A stretch of DNA of 58,491 nucleotides from a bacterium (GCA_024742755.1 JANSXW010000022.1:1-58491); one strand, 5' to 3'; counted from the first letter of the stretch, positions 32,259-42,278 are shown. Notes: a model not told the origin generated them from the letters alone. Program-made: numbers and translations.

Positions 32259-32912
32259 ATGATAACAGAAAAGGCAAGGCCGGAAATCCTTTCGCTTATC
32301 CGTCAGCACTACCCTCAGCTGGCAGAGCGCAACCTGCAGGATGCCATCGCGGATGAAGGAACGATCATGCATTTCAAAGCCGGATCGCTGATTATGGATT
32401 TTGGTGCCTATGTAAAAATTATGCCCCTCATCATTAAGGGCAGCATTAAAGTATCCCGGGAAGACGAGGAAGGCAATGAACTGTTCCTGTATTACCTGAA
32501 GCCCGGAGAGACCTGCTCCATGTCCTTTACCTGTTGCCTGATGGACAAAAAGAGCGAAATCCGGACCGTAGCAGAAGAGGACACCACCCTCATCGGCATC
32601 CCCACCCGCTTTATGGATGAGTGGATGAGCCGCTATCCCAGCTGGAAGAATTTCGTGATGACCTCCTATGACAACCGCATGCTGGAACTGGTACGCACCA
32701 TCGACAGCATCGCTTTCAAAAAGATGGACGAACGGTTGATGGACTACCTGGAGCAGAAAGCGGAAGCCAACGACAGCCGGACCCTGAATGCCACCCACCA
32801 GGAAATTGCCTACGACCTGAATGCCTCGAGAGAAGCAATATCCCGGCTGCTGAAACAGCTGGAAAAGGATGGCGTTGTACAATTGGGGCGCAACCGTATA
32901 GAACTGTTGTAA
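32259..32912 (+). CDS. Crp/Fnr family regulator with Cys cluster
   Basis: A 217-residue regulator: cNMP-binding-type beta-roll (about 30-135), dimer helix, and Crp-type HTH (about 165-215; THQEIAYDLNASREAISRLLKQLEKDGVV). The Fnr N-terminal Fe-S cysteines are missing; instead Cys86, Cys92 and Cys93 lie in GETCSMSFTCCLMDKKSEI within the sensor domain. This variant is common in Bacteroidota near rhodanese and sulfur genes (recalled family knowledge). Recognition-helix residues SREAISRLL suggest a TGTGA/TCACA-like site, and such sites lie upstream of SulP (32954) and the MBL-rhodanese gene (47085). Predicted activator of a reduced-sulfur regulon. Confidence 0.85.
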   Translation: MITEKARPEILSLIRQHYPQLAERNLQDAIADEGTIMHFKAGSLIMDFGAYVKIMPLIIKGSIKVSREDEEGNELFLYYLKPGETCSMSFTCCLMDKKSEIRTVAEEDTTLIGIPTRFMDEWMSRYPSWKNFVMTSYDNRMLELVRTIDSIAFKKMDERLMDYLEQKAEANDSRTLNATHQEIAYDLNASREAISRLLKQLEKDGVVQLGRNRIELL

Positions 32913-32953
32913 TGCCTCCATAAGCCAGTCCGGGGAAGGAAGAAAGCGGTTAT

Positions 32954-32998
32954 TGTGATGTTCGTCACTGCGGGCCCCGTTAAAAAGGCAGACTTTTG
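32954..32998 (+). promoter_or_regulatory. Crp/Fnr-type operator and -7 box upstream of SulP
   Basis: TGTGATGTTCGTCACT (32954-32969), a TGTGA-N6-TCAC palindrome, followed by GACTTTTG (32991-32998), one mismatch from TAnnTTTG. The operator centre is 29.5 bases before the -7 box, about -43 from the predicted start: a class II activator position. Confidence 0.6.
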
Positions 32999-33027
32999 TA
33001 TCGTTGAGCAGCCAATTGTTAACAAGC

Positions 33028-33052
33028 GTTTGTCAAGCCGCATTTGACAAAC
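33028..33052. promoter_or_regulatory. Inverted repeat in the SulP leader
   Basis: GTTTGTCAA (33028-33036) and TTGACAAAC (33044-33052), perfect 9-bp arms with a 7-base gap, ending 18 bases before the SulP ATG. Either an operator downstream of the promoter or a leader hairpin that could hinder translation. Confidence 0.55.
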
Positions 33053-33070
33053 TCAAAATAGTTCTCCGCG

Positions 33071-34792
33071 ATGCGAATTAAAGACTTTCTACCTATTCTG
33101 GACTGGCTTCCAAATTATAAGACAAGCAACCTGCAGGGCGATCTGTCTGCAGGCCTGACCGTAGGCGTCATGCTTATCCCACAGGGTATGGCTTATGCGA
33201 TGATTGCCGGCCTGCCCCCGATTTATGGCTTGTATGCCTCCACGATCCCTTTGATCATTTATGCGATCCTGGGTACTTCCCGTCAGCTGGCGGTAGGCCC
33301 GGTAGCGATGGTCTCTTTGCTGACCGCAGCGGGTATTGGCGCCCTGACGGAAGGGGGCACGGAGACTTACATCATGCTGGCCATTGCGCTGGCCCTATTT
33401 GTGGGCGTCATTCAGTTCCTGCTCGGCGTCTTCCGGCTTGGTTTTCTGGTCAATTTCCTTTCCCACCCGGTCATCAGCGGCTTTACTTCAGCTGCGGCAC
33501 TGATCATTGGCCTGTCTCAGCTCAAGCACCTTCTGGGTGTGAATATCCCGAGAAGCCACCATGTGCACGAAATCCTGCTCAACGCTATAGAACAGTTTGG
33601 AGCCGTAAACTGGTATACCTTCGGTGTCGGTATTGGAGGTATTTTGCTGATCAAGGGCGTGAAGAAAATCAACAAAGCCATTCCCGGGCCACTGCTGGCG
33701 GTAGTATTCGGTATAGCTGCGGTTTATGGCCTGGGACTGGTCGATCAGGGTGTTAAGATCGTGGGCACGGTCCCTGAAGGGTTGCCTTCCTTTGTCATTC
33801 CAACCTTCTCCGGGGAGCAATTTTCCGCCCTGTTGCCCATCGCGCTGACGATTGCCCTGGTCAGTTTTATGGAGAGCATTGCGGTGGCCAAAGCTATTCA
33901 GGCCAAACATAAAAATTACAAAATATCGGCTAATCAGGAACTGATTGGGCTTGGCGCGGCTAACATCTTCGGCTCTTTGTTCCAATCCTATCCTGTCACC
34001 GGCGGATTCAGCCGTACCGCGGTCAATGATCAGGCGGGCGCAAAAACCGGGCTGGCGGCTATCATCAGTGCGGTACTGATTGCGCTGACCCTGCTCTTCC
34101 TTACGCCCCTGTTTTACTATCTGCCTAAAGCGATTCTGGCGTCTGTCATCATGGTCGCCGTTTTCGGGCTGATCGACATCAAAGAGGCCAAGCACCTCTG
34201 GGCTACCGACCGGGCAGACTTTTGGATGCTCATCGCTACCTTCGCAGGCACACTGTCCCTGGGCATTGAGCAAGGTATCCTTATCGGTGTGGCGCTGTCG
34301 CTTGGGGTGGTTATTTTCCGCACCACCATGCCTCACTTTGCAGTACTGGGCCGCATACCCGGCGAAGACCACTACAAAAACATCAACCGTTTCGATAACC
34401 TGGAGCAACGGGAGGACATCCTCATCATGCGCTTCGATGCGCGCCTTTACTTTGCAAATGTCAACTTCTTCAAGGAAGCCATTGAGGCGGAAGTCGAACG
34501 CCGCAAGGGCAAACTCAAGCTCTTTATCCTGGATGCCAACAGCATCAACAGCGCAGACAGTAGCGGGCTGCATGCCCTGGAGGAAATTCGCGAGTTCCTG
34601 GCCTCCCTCAGCATCGAATTCTATATGACGAGCGTGAAGGGGCCGCTTCGTGACACGTTGCAAAAGGGGCACTTCGATGAGAAGCTGGGCAAAGACAAGT
34701 TTTTCATGCACATTCAAACGGCAGTAGACAATTTTGACAAGAAAAATCCACAGCGGTACAAGGATTATGTGCTGCAGACGAACCTGGATTAA
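33071..34792 (+). CDS. SulP/SLC26 family anion transporter with STAS domain
   Basis: A 573-residue inner-membrane transporter: about 12-14 TM segments (residues 25-430) with the family signature PPIYGLYASTIPLIIYAILGTSRQ near 50-75, followed by a cytoplasmic STAS domain (about 440-555; FILDANSINSADSSGLHALEEI). SulP proteins carry sulfate, bicarbonate or other anions. No carbonic anhydrase gene is adjacent, whereas sulfur-related genes and a matching operator are, so sulfate/sulfite-type transport is favoured (inference). Ends before a strong terminator. Confidence 0.92.
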   Translation: MRIKDFLPILDWLPNYKTSNLQGDLSAGLTVGVMLIPQGMAYAMIAGLPPIYGLYASTIPLIIYAILGTSRQLAVGPVAMVSLLTAAGIGALTEGGTETYIMLAIALALFVGVIQFLLGVFRLGFLVNFLSHPVISGFTSAAALIIGLSQLKHLLGVNIPRSHHVHEILLNAIEQFGAVNWYTFGVGIGGILLIKGVKKINKAIPGPLLAVVFGIAAVYGLGLVDQGVKIVGTVPEGLPSFVIPTFSGEQFSALLPIALTIALVSFMESIAVAKAIQAKHKNYKISANQELIGLGAANIFGSLFQSYPVTGGFSRTAVNDQAGAKTGLAAIISAVLIALTLLFLTPLFYYLPKAILASVIMVAVFGLIDIKEAKHLWATDRADFWMLIATFAGTLSLGIEQGILIGVALSLGVVIFRTTMPHFAVLGRIPGEDHYKNINRFDNLEQREDILIMRFDARLYFANVNFFKEAIEAEVERRKGKLKLFILDANSINSADSSGLHALEEIREFLASLSIEFYMTSVKGPLRDTLQKGHFDEKLGKDKFFMHIQTAVDNFDKKNPQRYKDYVLQTNLD

Positions 34793-34816
34793 AGAGTCAA
34801 ACTCAACACTTTTAGA

Positions 34817-34852
34817 AAAGCGCCCGGAACAAGATGATCCGGGCGCTTTTTT
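34817..34852 (+). terminator. Terminator after SulP
   Basis: AAAAGCGCCCGGA / TCCGGGCGCTTTT 13-bp stem with an 8-base loop and T tail. Confidence 0.9.
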
Positions 34853-34887
34853 ATTAGGCCGAAGCGGGTAAACATCTGTCCCCCTGC

Positions 34888-37749
34888 GTGCGCTTTATCA
34901 GAAAAGCCTCCATGTTTACCTTAATTTTTGTGCTGCTGACCGGTCTTGGTGTTTTCTTCATTTACAGAAGCCGGCAAGCGGAAGGCAGTGGTCAGAAGGT
35001 ATTGGGTATTGGTCTCATTCTTGGCACGATTTTACTGTTTCGTTTCCTTGATTTCTGGGGCGAAAAAATCTGGTTTGACGAACTGGGGTACAACGACCGT
35101 TTCTGGACGCTGTTTCTGGCAGAGTCCCTGTTTGTGGTAGCCGGAGCGCTGTCAGGGCTCGGGCTCCTGGCGCTTTTGTCGCACCACCTGCCTTCTTCCA
35201 AGAAATGGTTGCGGCGCGGCGTGCTGATTGCCGGGGCGCTGCTGGGGGCCGCCTGGGGGTTCGCCAACTGGAGCAGCTTTCTGAAATTTTGGTATCAGGT
35301 TCCTGTGGGCATGTCTGACCCGGTACTCGGGGTGGAAGCCAGCTTTTACCTCTTTACCCTACCCTTTCTGGACGGGCTCTACAACTTCCTATTTATGCTG
35401 GTACTGCTTGCCCTGGGCATGACCGTTGCCGGGCGCTACGAATTCTATCAGGAGGGGCGCAGCATCAAGCTTTACCAATCGGACAACGCAAGGGGAAAAG
35501 CCTCCCGCCAAATGCTGTTTGTGAATGCCGCATTGCTGCTCTTCGTCCTTGCCGGTGGGATTTACCTTGACCGATTCCACCTGCTTTTTTCAGACCTGGG
35601 CACGGTGTCTGGCCCCGGATGGACGGACGTGCACATCGTGCTGCCTGCCCTTACTACTGCGCTGGTGTTTACCGCACTGGCAGGGCTCAGCTTATTGGTT
35701 CCGGCTATCCGGGAAGCGCTACAGCACCTGCTTTTCCGGTTGGGCGTGCGCAAAGCAGGCAATCCGCTTTATGTAATTGGCAGTACCGCTGCCATGGTTG
35801 CGGCCTTCTGGCTGATTGCGCTCAACGTTTTGCCCGGCGCTTATCAAAGCTTCCGGGTGGAACCCAACGAAATTTCCTACGAGAAGCCCTACATCGCGCA
35901 TAATATTGAATACACCCGTTTTGGCTTTGGGCTGAATCAGGTGGAAAGCCGTGAATTCCCGGTGCGGGATACCTTCAGCCGGGACATGGTTCAGGACAAT
36001 CCGACCATTTTCAACAACATCCGCCTGTGGGACTGGCGGGCACTCGATGCGGTGCTGAAGCAGTTTCAGGAAATCCGCCTGTACTACGAGTTCAATGATG
36101 TGGACATTGACCGGTACCGCTACGACGATGGCTACCGGCAAGTCATGATTTCTGCCCGTGAAATGAATGCGTCCAACCTGCCGGAAAAGAGTCAGACTTT
36201 CGTCAATGAAGTCTTCAAATACACGCACGGCCACGGCATTGCCCAAACCACCGTCGCAGATTTTACTTCTGAGGGCCTGCCTAATTTTCTGGTCAAAAAC
36301 ATACCCCCGGAAAGCAAATACCCTTCCCTTGCGGTGGAACAGCCCCGGATTTACTACGGAGAGCTCACCGATGACTACGTGATTGTCAATAGCAGTGAGC
36401 CCGAATTTGATTATCCGCAGGGCGATCAAAACGAGTACTACAGCTATACCGGTCAGGGGGGCGTAAGGCTGCGGAATGCCTGGCGCAAACTCATCTACGC
36501 CTACAAAATGGGGGAATTCAAACTGTTGCTCAGCTCCTACCCTACCGATGAAAGCCGGGTTTTGTTCCGCCGTGATGTGAAAAGGCGGGTCCGGGCGCTC
36601 GCTCCGTTCCTGCAACTCGATCAGGACCCCTACATCGTCAATGCCGATGGGCAATTGTACTGGATGATCGATGCCTATACCACCTCTTCTTACTTTCCCT
36701 ACTCTGCCCCTTACAATGCCACTGAGCGCATACAGTACAAGGAAGGAGAAGCACAGCAGCAACTAAAAATAGACCACCGGTCTGACTTTGACGGACAAAA
36801 CTACCTGCGCAACCCGGTCAAAATTACCGTCAACGCGTTTACTGGCGCAGTTGATTTTTACACCTTTGATGAGAACGATGCCATCTTAAAAGTCTGGAAT
36901 AAGATACTGCCGGGCATGTTTCAGCCCCGCAGCAGTATGCCGGAAGCACTGCAGGGCCACATCCGCTATCCGGTCGATTACCTGCTGACTCAGGGGCTTG
37001 TCTACGCCAAATACCACATGAATGACCCTGAAGTTTTCTACAATCAGGAAGACCTGTGGATACGGGCAACCGAAAAGTACTACGGCAGCGTTCAGCCGGT
37101 AGAGCCCTACTATATTATGTGGCAGCCTCCGAATAGTGAGGAAGCCGGCTTTTCCCTGATTCTCCCCTTCACACCCAAAAACCGGCAGGTGTCTATCGGG
37201 TGGATCGCCGGGCTTTGCGACCCGGGTCAGTATGGCCGGTTCTTGGCCTATAATTTCCCAAAAGAAAAACGGGTGCTAGGCCCGCAGCAGGTGGAAACCA
37301 AAATCGACCAGAACAGCTATCTGTCCGGGCAGCTCTCGCTTTGGGACCAAAGAGGCTCGAGGGTCATCCGAGGCAATGTGCTGGCCATCCCGGTGGCCGA
37401 AACCATCGTGTACGTAGAGCCTATCTACCTGCAGGCCGAGACCGCTGCTTATCCCGAGTTGCGCCTGGTCTGCATCATGCACAACGATCAGCTCAGTTAC
37501 GCTGAGACCTTTGACGAAGCACTGGCAGGGCTCTTCGAGCCGGCGGCGGCGCCCACACAGGAAGGCGCACCCTCTTCTGTAGCCTATGAGGAGGGCACAA
37601 GTCTACAGGCTGGCATCTCAAGCGCCCGGGAAGCATTCCAACGCTACCAAAACGCAACCGGAGAGGGAAGTTTTGAAGCTGCCGCCCAAGCCCTGAAGGA
37701 CCTTCAGCGCGCCCTGGAAGACCTCAATCAGCAATCGCAAGACCAATAA
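34888..37749 (+). CDS. UPF0182 family membrane protein
   Basis: A 953-residue protein of the UPF0182/COG1615 family. Seven or so TM segments fill the first ~330 residues (including FRFLDFWGEKIWFDELGYNDRFW, a hallmark), then a large soluble domain (about 340-860; RLWDWRALDAVLKQFQEIR, YYGELTDDYVIVNS, YMMW/QPPNSEEAGFSLILPFTPKNR) and a helical acidic tail. Start is GTG 34888; ATG 34912 is possible and equally in front of TM1. The stop overlaps the TrkH start (TAATG), so translation is coupled with the K+ transporter genes. Function of the family is unknown; the operon suggests a role in ion homeostasis. Confidence 0.9.
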   Translation: MRFIRKASMFTLIFVLLTGLGVFFIYRSRQAEGSGQKVLGIGLILGTILLFRFLDFWGEKIWFDELGYNDRFWTLFLAESLFVVAGALSGLGLLALLSHHLPSSKKWLRRGVLIAGALLGAAWGFANWSSFLKFWYQVPVGMSDPVLGVEASFYLFTLPFLDGLYNFLFMLVLLALGMTVAGRYEFYQEGRSIKLYQSDNARGKASRQMLFVNAALLLFVLAGGIYLDRFHLLFSDLGTVSGPGWTDVHIVLPALTTALVFTALAGLSLLVPAIREALQHLLFRLGVRKAGNPLYVIGSTAAMVAAFWLIALNVLPGAYQSFRVEPNEISYEKPYIAHNIEYTRFGFGLNQVESREFPVRDTFSRDMVQDNPTIFNNIRLWDWRALDAVLKQFQEIRLYYEFNDVDIDRYRYDDGYRQVMISAREMNASNLPEKSQTFVNEVFKYTHGHGIAQTTVADFTSEGLPNFLVKNIPPESKYPSLAVEQPRIYYGELTDDYVIVNSSEPEFDYPQGDQNEYYSYTGQGGVRLRNAWRKLIYAYKMGEFKLLLSSYPTDESRVLFRRDVKRRVRALAPFLQLDQDPYIVNADGQLYWMIDAYTTSSYFPYSAPYNATERIQYKEGEAQQQLKIDHRSDFDGQNYLRNPVKITVNAFTGAVDFYTFDENDAILKVWNKILPGMFQPRSSMPEALQGHIRYPVDYLLTQGLVYAKYHMNDPEVFYNQEDLWIRATEKYYGSVQPVEPYYIMWQPPNSEEAGFSLILPFTPKNRQVSIGWIAGLCDPGQYGRFLAYNFPKEKRVLGPQQVETKIDQNSYLSGQLSLWDQRGSRVIRGNVLAIPVAETIVYVEPIYLQAETAAYPELRLVCIMHNDQLSYAETFDEALAGLFEPAAAPTQEGAPSSVAYEEGTSLQAGISSAREAFQRYQNATGEGSFEAAAQALKDLQRALEDLNQQSQDQ

Positions 37750-39497
37750 TGAAGGGGGCCGCCTACCATATCATTGACCTGTCCGTTACCCTCCTTGCCC
37801 TGAGCGTGTTAGGCATCCTGGTTTGGGAATACGGCTACGGGCAGGCCTTCGCTTATGAGCAGTGGACATTTGCTCTTTTTGGAGGCTTGCTGGCCCTGCA
37901 AACCGGGTACAGCCTGGTCAGGCATCCCGGGCCGCTGCTTTTCAGGCGCAACACACGAATCGTGCTGCTGATTTCAGGGCTGCTGGTGACCGCTTTCAGT
38001 TTGCTGAGCATCCCTCAGGTATTCCCTTTGCGGGCTTACTGGCTGGTCCGCCTGCTGGTTTTGCTCCTTGCTCTGGCCCTGATCATTGAACGGCTGTTCC
38101 GGATAGAAACCCGCCGCATGCACCCTGCCCTTATCTTTGTCAGCAGCTTCGCGGTATTGATTGGGCTGGGCACACTGTTACTTCTACTGCCGCAGTCTGC
38201 CAAAGTGAATGTTTCTCTGGTCGATGCGCTGTTTACCGCTACAAGTGCAGTTTGTGTAACCGGGCTGACCGTACTGACTACCGGGGAGGATTTTACGCTG
38301 ACCGGGCAGGCCTTCATTCTGGTACTCCTGCAGCTGGGCGGGCTGGGCATGCTGACGTTTACCAATATATTTGGATTGTTTTTCCGCAGCTTCGGCTCTT
38401 TCCGCAACCGGCTGATGCTGCAGGACATGATCAACAGCCGCACCATTGAAGGCACCAAGGGCTTATTGGTCCGCATCCTGATATTCACCTTTGTGGCAGA
38501 AGGTATTGGGGCATTGCTGATTTATGTTGGGCTGGCAACCGGGAGTGCCCCGGAAGGCAACCGGGCCTGGTTTGCAGTCTTTCATGCCATATCGGCATTT
38601 TGCAACGCAGGTTTTTCCACGCTGCCCCAATCGCTGTACGAAGAAGCATTCCGGCTGCAGTATGGCGTCCACTTAACGATAGCAGCCCTCATTATTCTGG
38701 GGGGCATAGGTTTTAACACCATTATTGGGTACCTACAATACATTGGCGAAGCCGTTCGGTACTACTTCTACCGGCTGATCAACCGTGCGGACCGGGCTAT
38801 TCCTGCCTCTTTGCCTCTGCTTTCCACCAACGACAAGCTGGTGCTCCGAACGACGGCCGCCCTGTTACTGGCCGGCACGCTCGGTTTTTATTTTTTTGAA
38901 GGCTCCAACAGCCTCAGCAACCAAAGCTCTTTTGGGCAATGGGCAACCGCCTTTTTTGGTTCCGTTACGGCGCGGACTGCCGGGTTCAATTCATTCGACA
39001 CGGGCAGCCTTGCAGGCTCCACCTTGCTCTTGCTGATCCTGCTAATGTGGGTAGGCGCTTCCCCGGGGTCTACCGGAGGGGGCATCAAGACCACTACTTT
39101 TGGGATTGCCCTGCTCAATATCTGGCAGCAGGTCCTGGGCCGGAAGCGTATCGTAATGGGTTGGCGCAGTGTGCCTGCAAGTGCACTGAACCGGGCACTC
39201 GCCATCATTATGCTCTCCCTGCCGGGAATCGGGGTACCTGTTTTTTTGTTGTTCCATTTTGAGCCCGGCATTCCACTAATGCCCATCGTATTTGAATGCG
39301 TCTCAGCCTACTGTACTGTGGGGCTGAGCATGGGTATCACGGAGGAATTATCAGAACCAGGAAAGCTCACGCTCATTGCAACCATGTTTACAGGCCGGGT
39401 CGGCTTTCTCACCTTCCTTACGGGGCTGGCTCGTCAGTGGGCCCGGGAAAAGCACGACCCGGCCAGGTATCCGGAGGAAGATATATTCATCAATTAA
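37749..39497 (+). CDS. TrkH/KtrB-type potassium transporter subunit
   Basis: A 582-residue K+ translocating protein with an extended N-terminus (extra TM pairs in residues 1-125) and the four M1-P-M2 repeats; P-loops are visible at TSAVCVTGLTVL, AISAFCNAGFSTL, VTARTAGFNSFD and CVSAYCTVGLSMG, each with the selectivity-filter Gly. It works with the TrkA/KtrA RCK protein encoded 9 bases downstream. The ATG overlaps the UPF0182 stop by one base, so these three genes form an operon. Length is longer than KtrB (~450) because of the N-terminal extension. Confidence 0.93.
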   Translation: MKGAAYHIIDLSVTLLALSVLGILVWEYGYGQAFAYEQWTFALFGGLLALQTGYSLVRHPGPLLFRRNTRIVLLISGLLVTAFSLLSIPQVFPLRAYWLVRLLVLLLALALIIERLFRIETRRMHPALIFVSSFAVLIGLGTLLLLLPQSAKVNVSLVDALFTATSAVCVTGLTVLTTGEDFTLTGQAFILVLLQLGGLGMLTFTNIFGLFFRSFGSFRNRLMLQDMINSRTIEGTKGLLVRILIFTFVAEGIGALLIYVGLATGSAPEGNRAWFAVFHAISAFCNAGFSTLPQSLYEEAFRLQYGVHLTIAALIILGGIGFNTIIGYLQYIGEAVRYYFYRLINRADRAIPASLPLLSTNDKLVLRTTAALLLAGTLGFYFFEGSNSLSNQSSFGQWATAFFGSVTARTAGFNSFDTGSLAGSTLLLLILLMWVGASPGSTGGGIKTTTFGIALLNIWQQVLGRKRIVMGWRSVPASALNRALAIIMLSLPGIGVPVFLLFHFEPGIPLMPIVFECVSAYCTVGLSMGITEELSEPGKLTLIATMFTGRVGFLTFLTGLARQWAREKHDPARYPEEDIFIN

Positions 39498-39506
39498 TGC
39501 TCAGTT

Positions 39507-40211
39507 ATGAAGTTTATCATTATCGGTCTTGGCAATTTTGGGGCAACGCTCGGCCTGCGGCTTGTGGAGGACGGGCATGAAGTGATTGGCGTAGACAAGC
39601 GCCCCGAACCTGTGAACCTGCTGAAAGATGGGCTTACTCATACCATCGAGCTAGATACCTCCGACGAGCTCAGCATGGATAAACTCCCGCTTGAAGGGGC
39701 AGATACCATCCTTGTGACTATAGGCGAAGACATCGGCGCTTCTGTAACCGCTACTGCCTTTGCCAAGGAGCGGCGCAAGGACGCTACACTCATTGCCCGT
39801 ACCATTTCCGACATTCACCATACCATACTGGAAGCCATGGGGGTGGACGAGATCATCCATCCGGAAGCCGAATTTGCCGATCAGCTGGCCAACCGGTTAC
39901 TGGTGGACGGCGCCCTGAAATCCCTGACGCTTGACAGCCAATTCAGCATCCTTGAAGTCAAGGTGCCGGAAAAAATGGTGCATAAGACCGTGGAAGAACT
40001 GGCTTTGCCTGATGAGTGGTCCGTCACCATCGTCACCTTGCTCAAAGAACGCAAGCGCCGATCTATCTGGGGCGTCAGCAAAGGTTACCGGGAAGTGATA
40101 GGCGTGGTGCGCCCGGATACAACACTTCAAGCCTCCGACCGGCTGGTCCTTTTTGGCAAAACGCAGCAGATACAGGATATGCTGGAGGCATACGAGGATC
40201 ATTCGGAATGA
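39507..40211 (+). CDS. TrkA/KtrA-type RCK regulatory protein
   Basis: A 234-residue cytoplasmic gating subunit. RCK_N Rossmann domain with GLGNFG at residues 7-12 and acidic VDKR at the end of strand 2 (NAD(H)/ATP binding), followed by a RCK_C domain (about 140-228; SILEVKVPEKMVHKTVEEL ... LQASDRLVLFGKTQQIQDM). A single RCK pair as in KtrA, not the doubled E. coli TrkA. It controls the membrane partner 9 bases upstream. Confidence 0.93.
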   Translation: MKFIIIGLGNFGATLGLRLVEDGHEVIGVDKRPEPVNLLKDGLTHTIELDTSDELSMDKLPLEGADTILVTIGEDIGASVTATAFAKERRKDATLIARTISDIHHTILEAMGVDEIIHPEAEFADQLANRLLVDGALKSLTLDSQFSILEVKVPEKMVHKTVEELALPDEWSVTIVTLLKERKRRSIWGVSKGYREVIGVVRPDTTLQASDRLVLFGKTQQIQDMLEAYEDHSE

Positions 40212-40325
40212 TTAACGGACCTTTCGCGTGGGAAAGATCCGCTAAATAAGCCTGGGCTCTGCTTTTCTCAACTCTTTGCCTGCCATTCCGTTTAAGATCA
40301 TAAGAAAACGAGATATCCACAAGCC

Positions 40326-40727
40326 ATGCGCCCCGATGACCTCGACCACTTACTAAAAGACCTGGAGCAAGGCGCCGCCGATGAGCTGTCTGAGCTGGAA
40401 TCTCTGGGCGCCTCCTTCTACCCTACCGGTCAGCTACTGCGGCTTCGCGGGCAGTGGGAGATAAAGAACACGCTTTTCAGGAAATTCCAACGTTTTTTCA
40501 TTGGTGCGGTAGCTACCTCGCCGGTTTGGCTGGTGCTGTGGTGGCTGTGCCTTAAAATAGGCCTGGTGCGCCTTGGGCTTATCTTTCTGACCTTATTCCC
40601 ATTTTCCTTTCTGCTGTTCTTCTTCGGGCTCTATTTCATGCACACCTTCTTTAAAGGGCAGGGCCACCTTGACCGGGTCGGGGAAATGATCAGCCGGGAA
40701 TTACAACAACGGCAGGAAAAAAAGTAA
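40326..40727 (+). CDS. Small membrane protein of unknown function
   Basis: A 133-residue protein with an acidic cytoplasmic N-terminus (DDLDHLLKDLEQGAADELSEL), two TM helices (near 57-77 and 80-104) and a charged tail. No known family. It follows trkA by 114 bases with an imperfect CGGACCTTTC/GAAAGATCCG hairpin between them. Confidence 0.65.
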   Translation: MRPDDLDHLLKDLEQGAADELSELESLGASFYPTGQLLRLRGQWEIKNTLFRKFQRFFIGAVATSPVWLVLWWLCLKIGLVRLGLIFLTLFPFSFLLFFFGLYFMHTFFKGQGHLDRVGEMISRELQQRQEKK

Positions 40728-40877
40728 AAAGTACCACAAACACCCCGAAAAGCTCAAACAAAATGGGCTGTTTTACCGCTATTTTTGGTGTGGATGCCCA
40801 AAAGGACAACTCAATATAACCGTAACGTTGGCAGCCTTCCTGAGAAAGCGCGCTGACCTCACATAAAACCGATAAAA

Positions 40878-42257
40878 ATGGACGTAGAAATTCTTTCCAG
40901 AATTCAATTTGCCTTTACGGTCGCGTTCCACTACATCTACCCTCCACTCAGCATCGGGCTGGGGCTCATCATGGTCGCCCTGGAGGGGCAGTACCTCCGC
41001 ACCGGCAATAAGGAATACCACGTGCTCGCGAAGTTTTGGACTAAAATCTTTGCCCTAACCTTTGGCATTGGCGTAGCCACGGGCATTGTCATGGAGTTTG
41101 AGTTTGGCACCAACTGGGCCACCTATTCGAGGTATGTAGGTGATGTCTTCGGCAGTGCACTGGCTGCGGAAGGGATATTTGCCTTTGCCCTGGAGAGCGG
41201 CTTTCTGGGTGTCCTGCTCTTTGGCTGGAACCGGGTGAGCCCCCGGGTGCACTTCATTGCAACACTGGGCGTTTGGCTGGGCTCTATGTTCAGTGCGGTA
41301 TGGATAGTGGTCGCCAACTCCTGGCAACAGACGCCGGCTGGCTTTCATGTGGTAGGCGAAGGCCTGGATGCCCGTGCGGAAATCACCGACTTCTGGGCAA
41401 TGGTGTTCAACCCGTCTAGTGTGGAACGGCTGGTACACGTGTGGCTGGGCGCTTTCCTCGCGGGCGCTTTTCTGGTGCTGAGCGTGCATGCCTACTACCT
41501 ACTGCGCAACCGCCACGTGGAGTTGTCCAAAAAAGCCTTTAAAATTGCACTCATCGTTGCGACGATTGTCTCCCTGGGCCAACTGGTCGCCGGGCACGCC
41601 TCAGCAGATGGCGTAGCCGAAAATCAGCCCGCCAAGCTGGCTGCGCTGGAGGGCCACTTCGAGGCAAATGCGCCGGCAGATATGTACCTCATGGGCTGGG
41701 TGGATAAAGAATCGCAACAGGTCACCGGCATCCCGATTCCGGGCGGGCTTTCCTTCCTGCTGCATTTCGACTTCAATGAGCCGGTCACCGGGCTGAATGC
41801 CTTCCCCATTGAAGACCAGCCACCGGCGCTGAATGCTATCTTCCAGTTTTACCACTTTATGGTGGCATTTGGGATGCTTATGATTGGGCTGACGCTTTAC
41901 GCCTCCTTCCAATGGTGGCGGGGCAAATTGTTTAAGCAACGCTGGCTGCTATGGGTGTTTGTTTTTGCGGTCCTGCTGCCTAACCTTGCCAATCAGTTTG
42001 GCTGGTTTGCTGCGGAAATGGGCCGGCAGCCCTGGGTCGTCTACGGTTTGCTGCGGACCAGTGATGCGCTTTCGGCTTCTGTGCAGGCCAATCAGGTCCT
42101 GTTCTCCCTGATCATGTTTTTCCTGATTTATGCGCTGCTGTTCGCCCTGTTCATTTACATGCTGAACAAAAAGATCAAGCACGGCCCGAGCGAAGACCAA
42201 CTGCTGGACCACCGTTCCCGGCACGAAGAGATGGCGGAAGCGGCAGGAAAATTTTAG
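40878..42257 (+). CDS. cydA: Cytochrome bd quinol oxidase subunit I
   Basis: A 459-residue inner-membrane subunit that oxidises quinol and reduces O2 with hemes b558, b595 and d. The N-terminal His ligand lies in [13 protein letters not shown], and the [20 protein letters not shown] block (Q-loop end and proton path) is intact. Length is short relative to E. coli CydA (522), indicating a short-Q-loop type. It starts 21 bases-spaced with cydB. bd oxidases are high-affinity and tolerate sulfide, which fits the sulfur genes nearby (inference). The 40728-40877 leader shows no clear Crp/Fnr site. Confidence 0.96.
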   Translation: MDVEILSRIQFAFTVAFHYIYPPLSIGLGLIMVALEGQYLRTGNKEYHVLAKFWTKIFALTFGIGVATGIVMEFEFGTNWATYSRYVGDVFGSALAAEGIFAFALESGFLGVLLFGWNRVSPRVHFIATLGVWLGSMFSAVWIVVANSWQQTPAGFHVVGEGLDARAEITDFWAMVFNPSSVERLVHVWLGAFLAGAFLVLSVHAYYLLRNRHVELSKKAFKIALIVATIVSLGQLVAGHASADGVAENQPAKLAALEGHFEANAPADMYLMGWVDKESQQVTGIPIPGGLSFLLHFDFNEPVTGLNAFPIEDQPPALNAIFQFYHFMVAFGMLMIGLTLYASFQWWRGKLFKQRWLLWVFVFAVLLPNLANQFGWFAAEMGRQPWVVYGLLRTSDALSASVQANQVLFSLIMFFLIYALLFALFIYMLNKKIKHGPSEDQLLDHRSRHEEMAEAAGKF

Positions 42258-42278
42258 AAAAAGCTAACCTGAAAAGAT

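Noticed and set aside
33488-34717. Long antisense ORF (409 codons) across the SulP gene
   Set aside because: The shadow of a GC-biased real gene; the plus-strand protein is a clear SulP/STAS transporter.
35719-36762. Long antisense ORF across UPF0182
   Set aside because: Antisense shadow without family resemblance.
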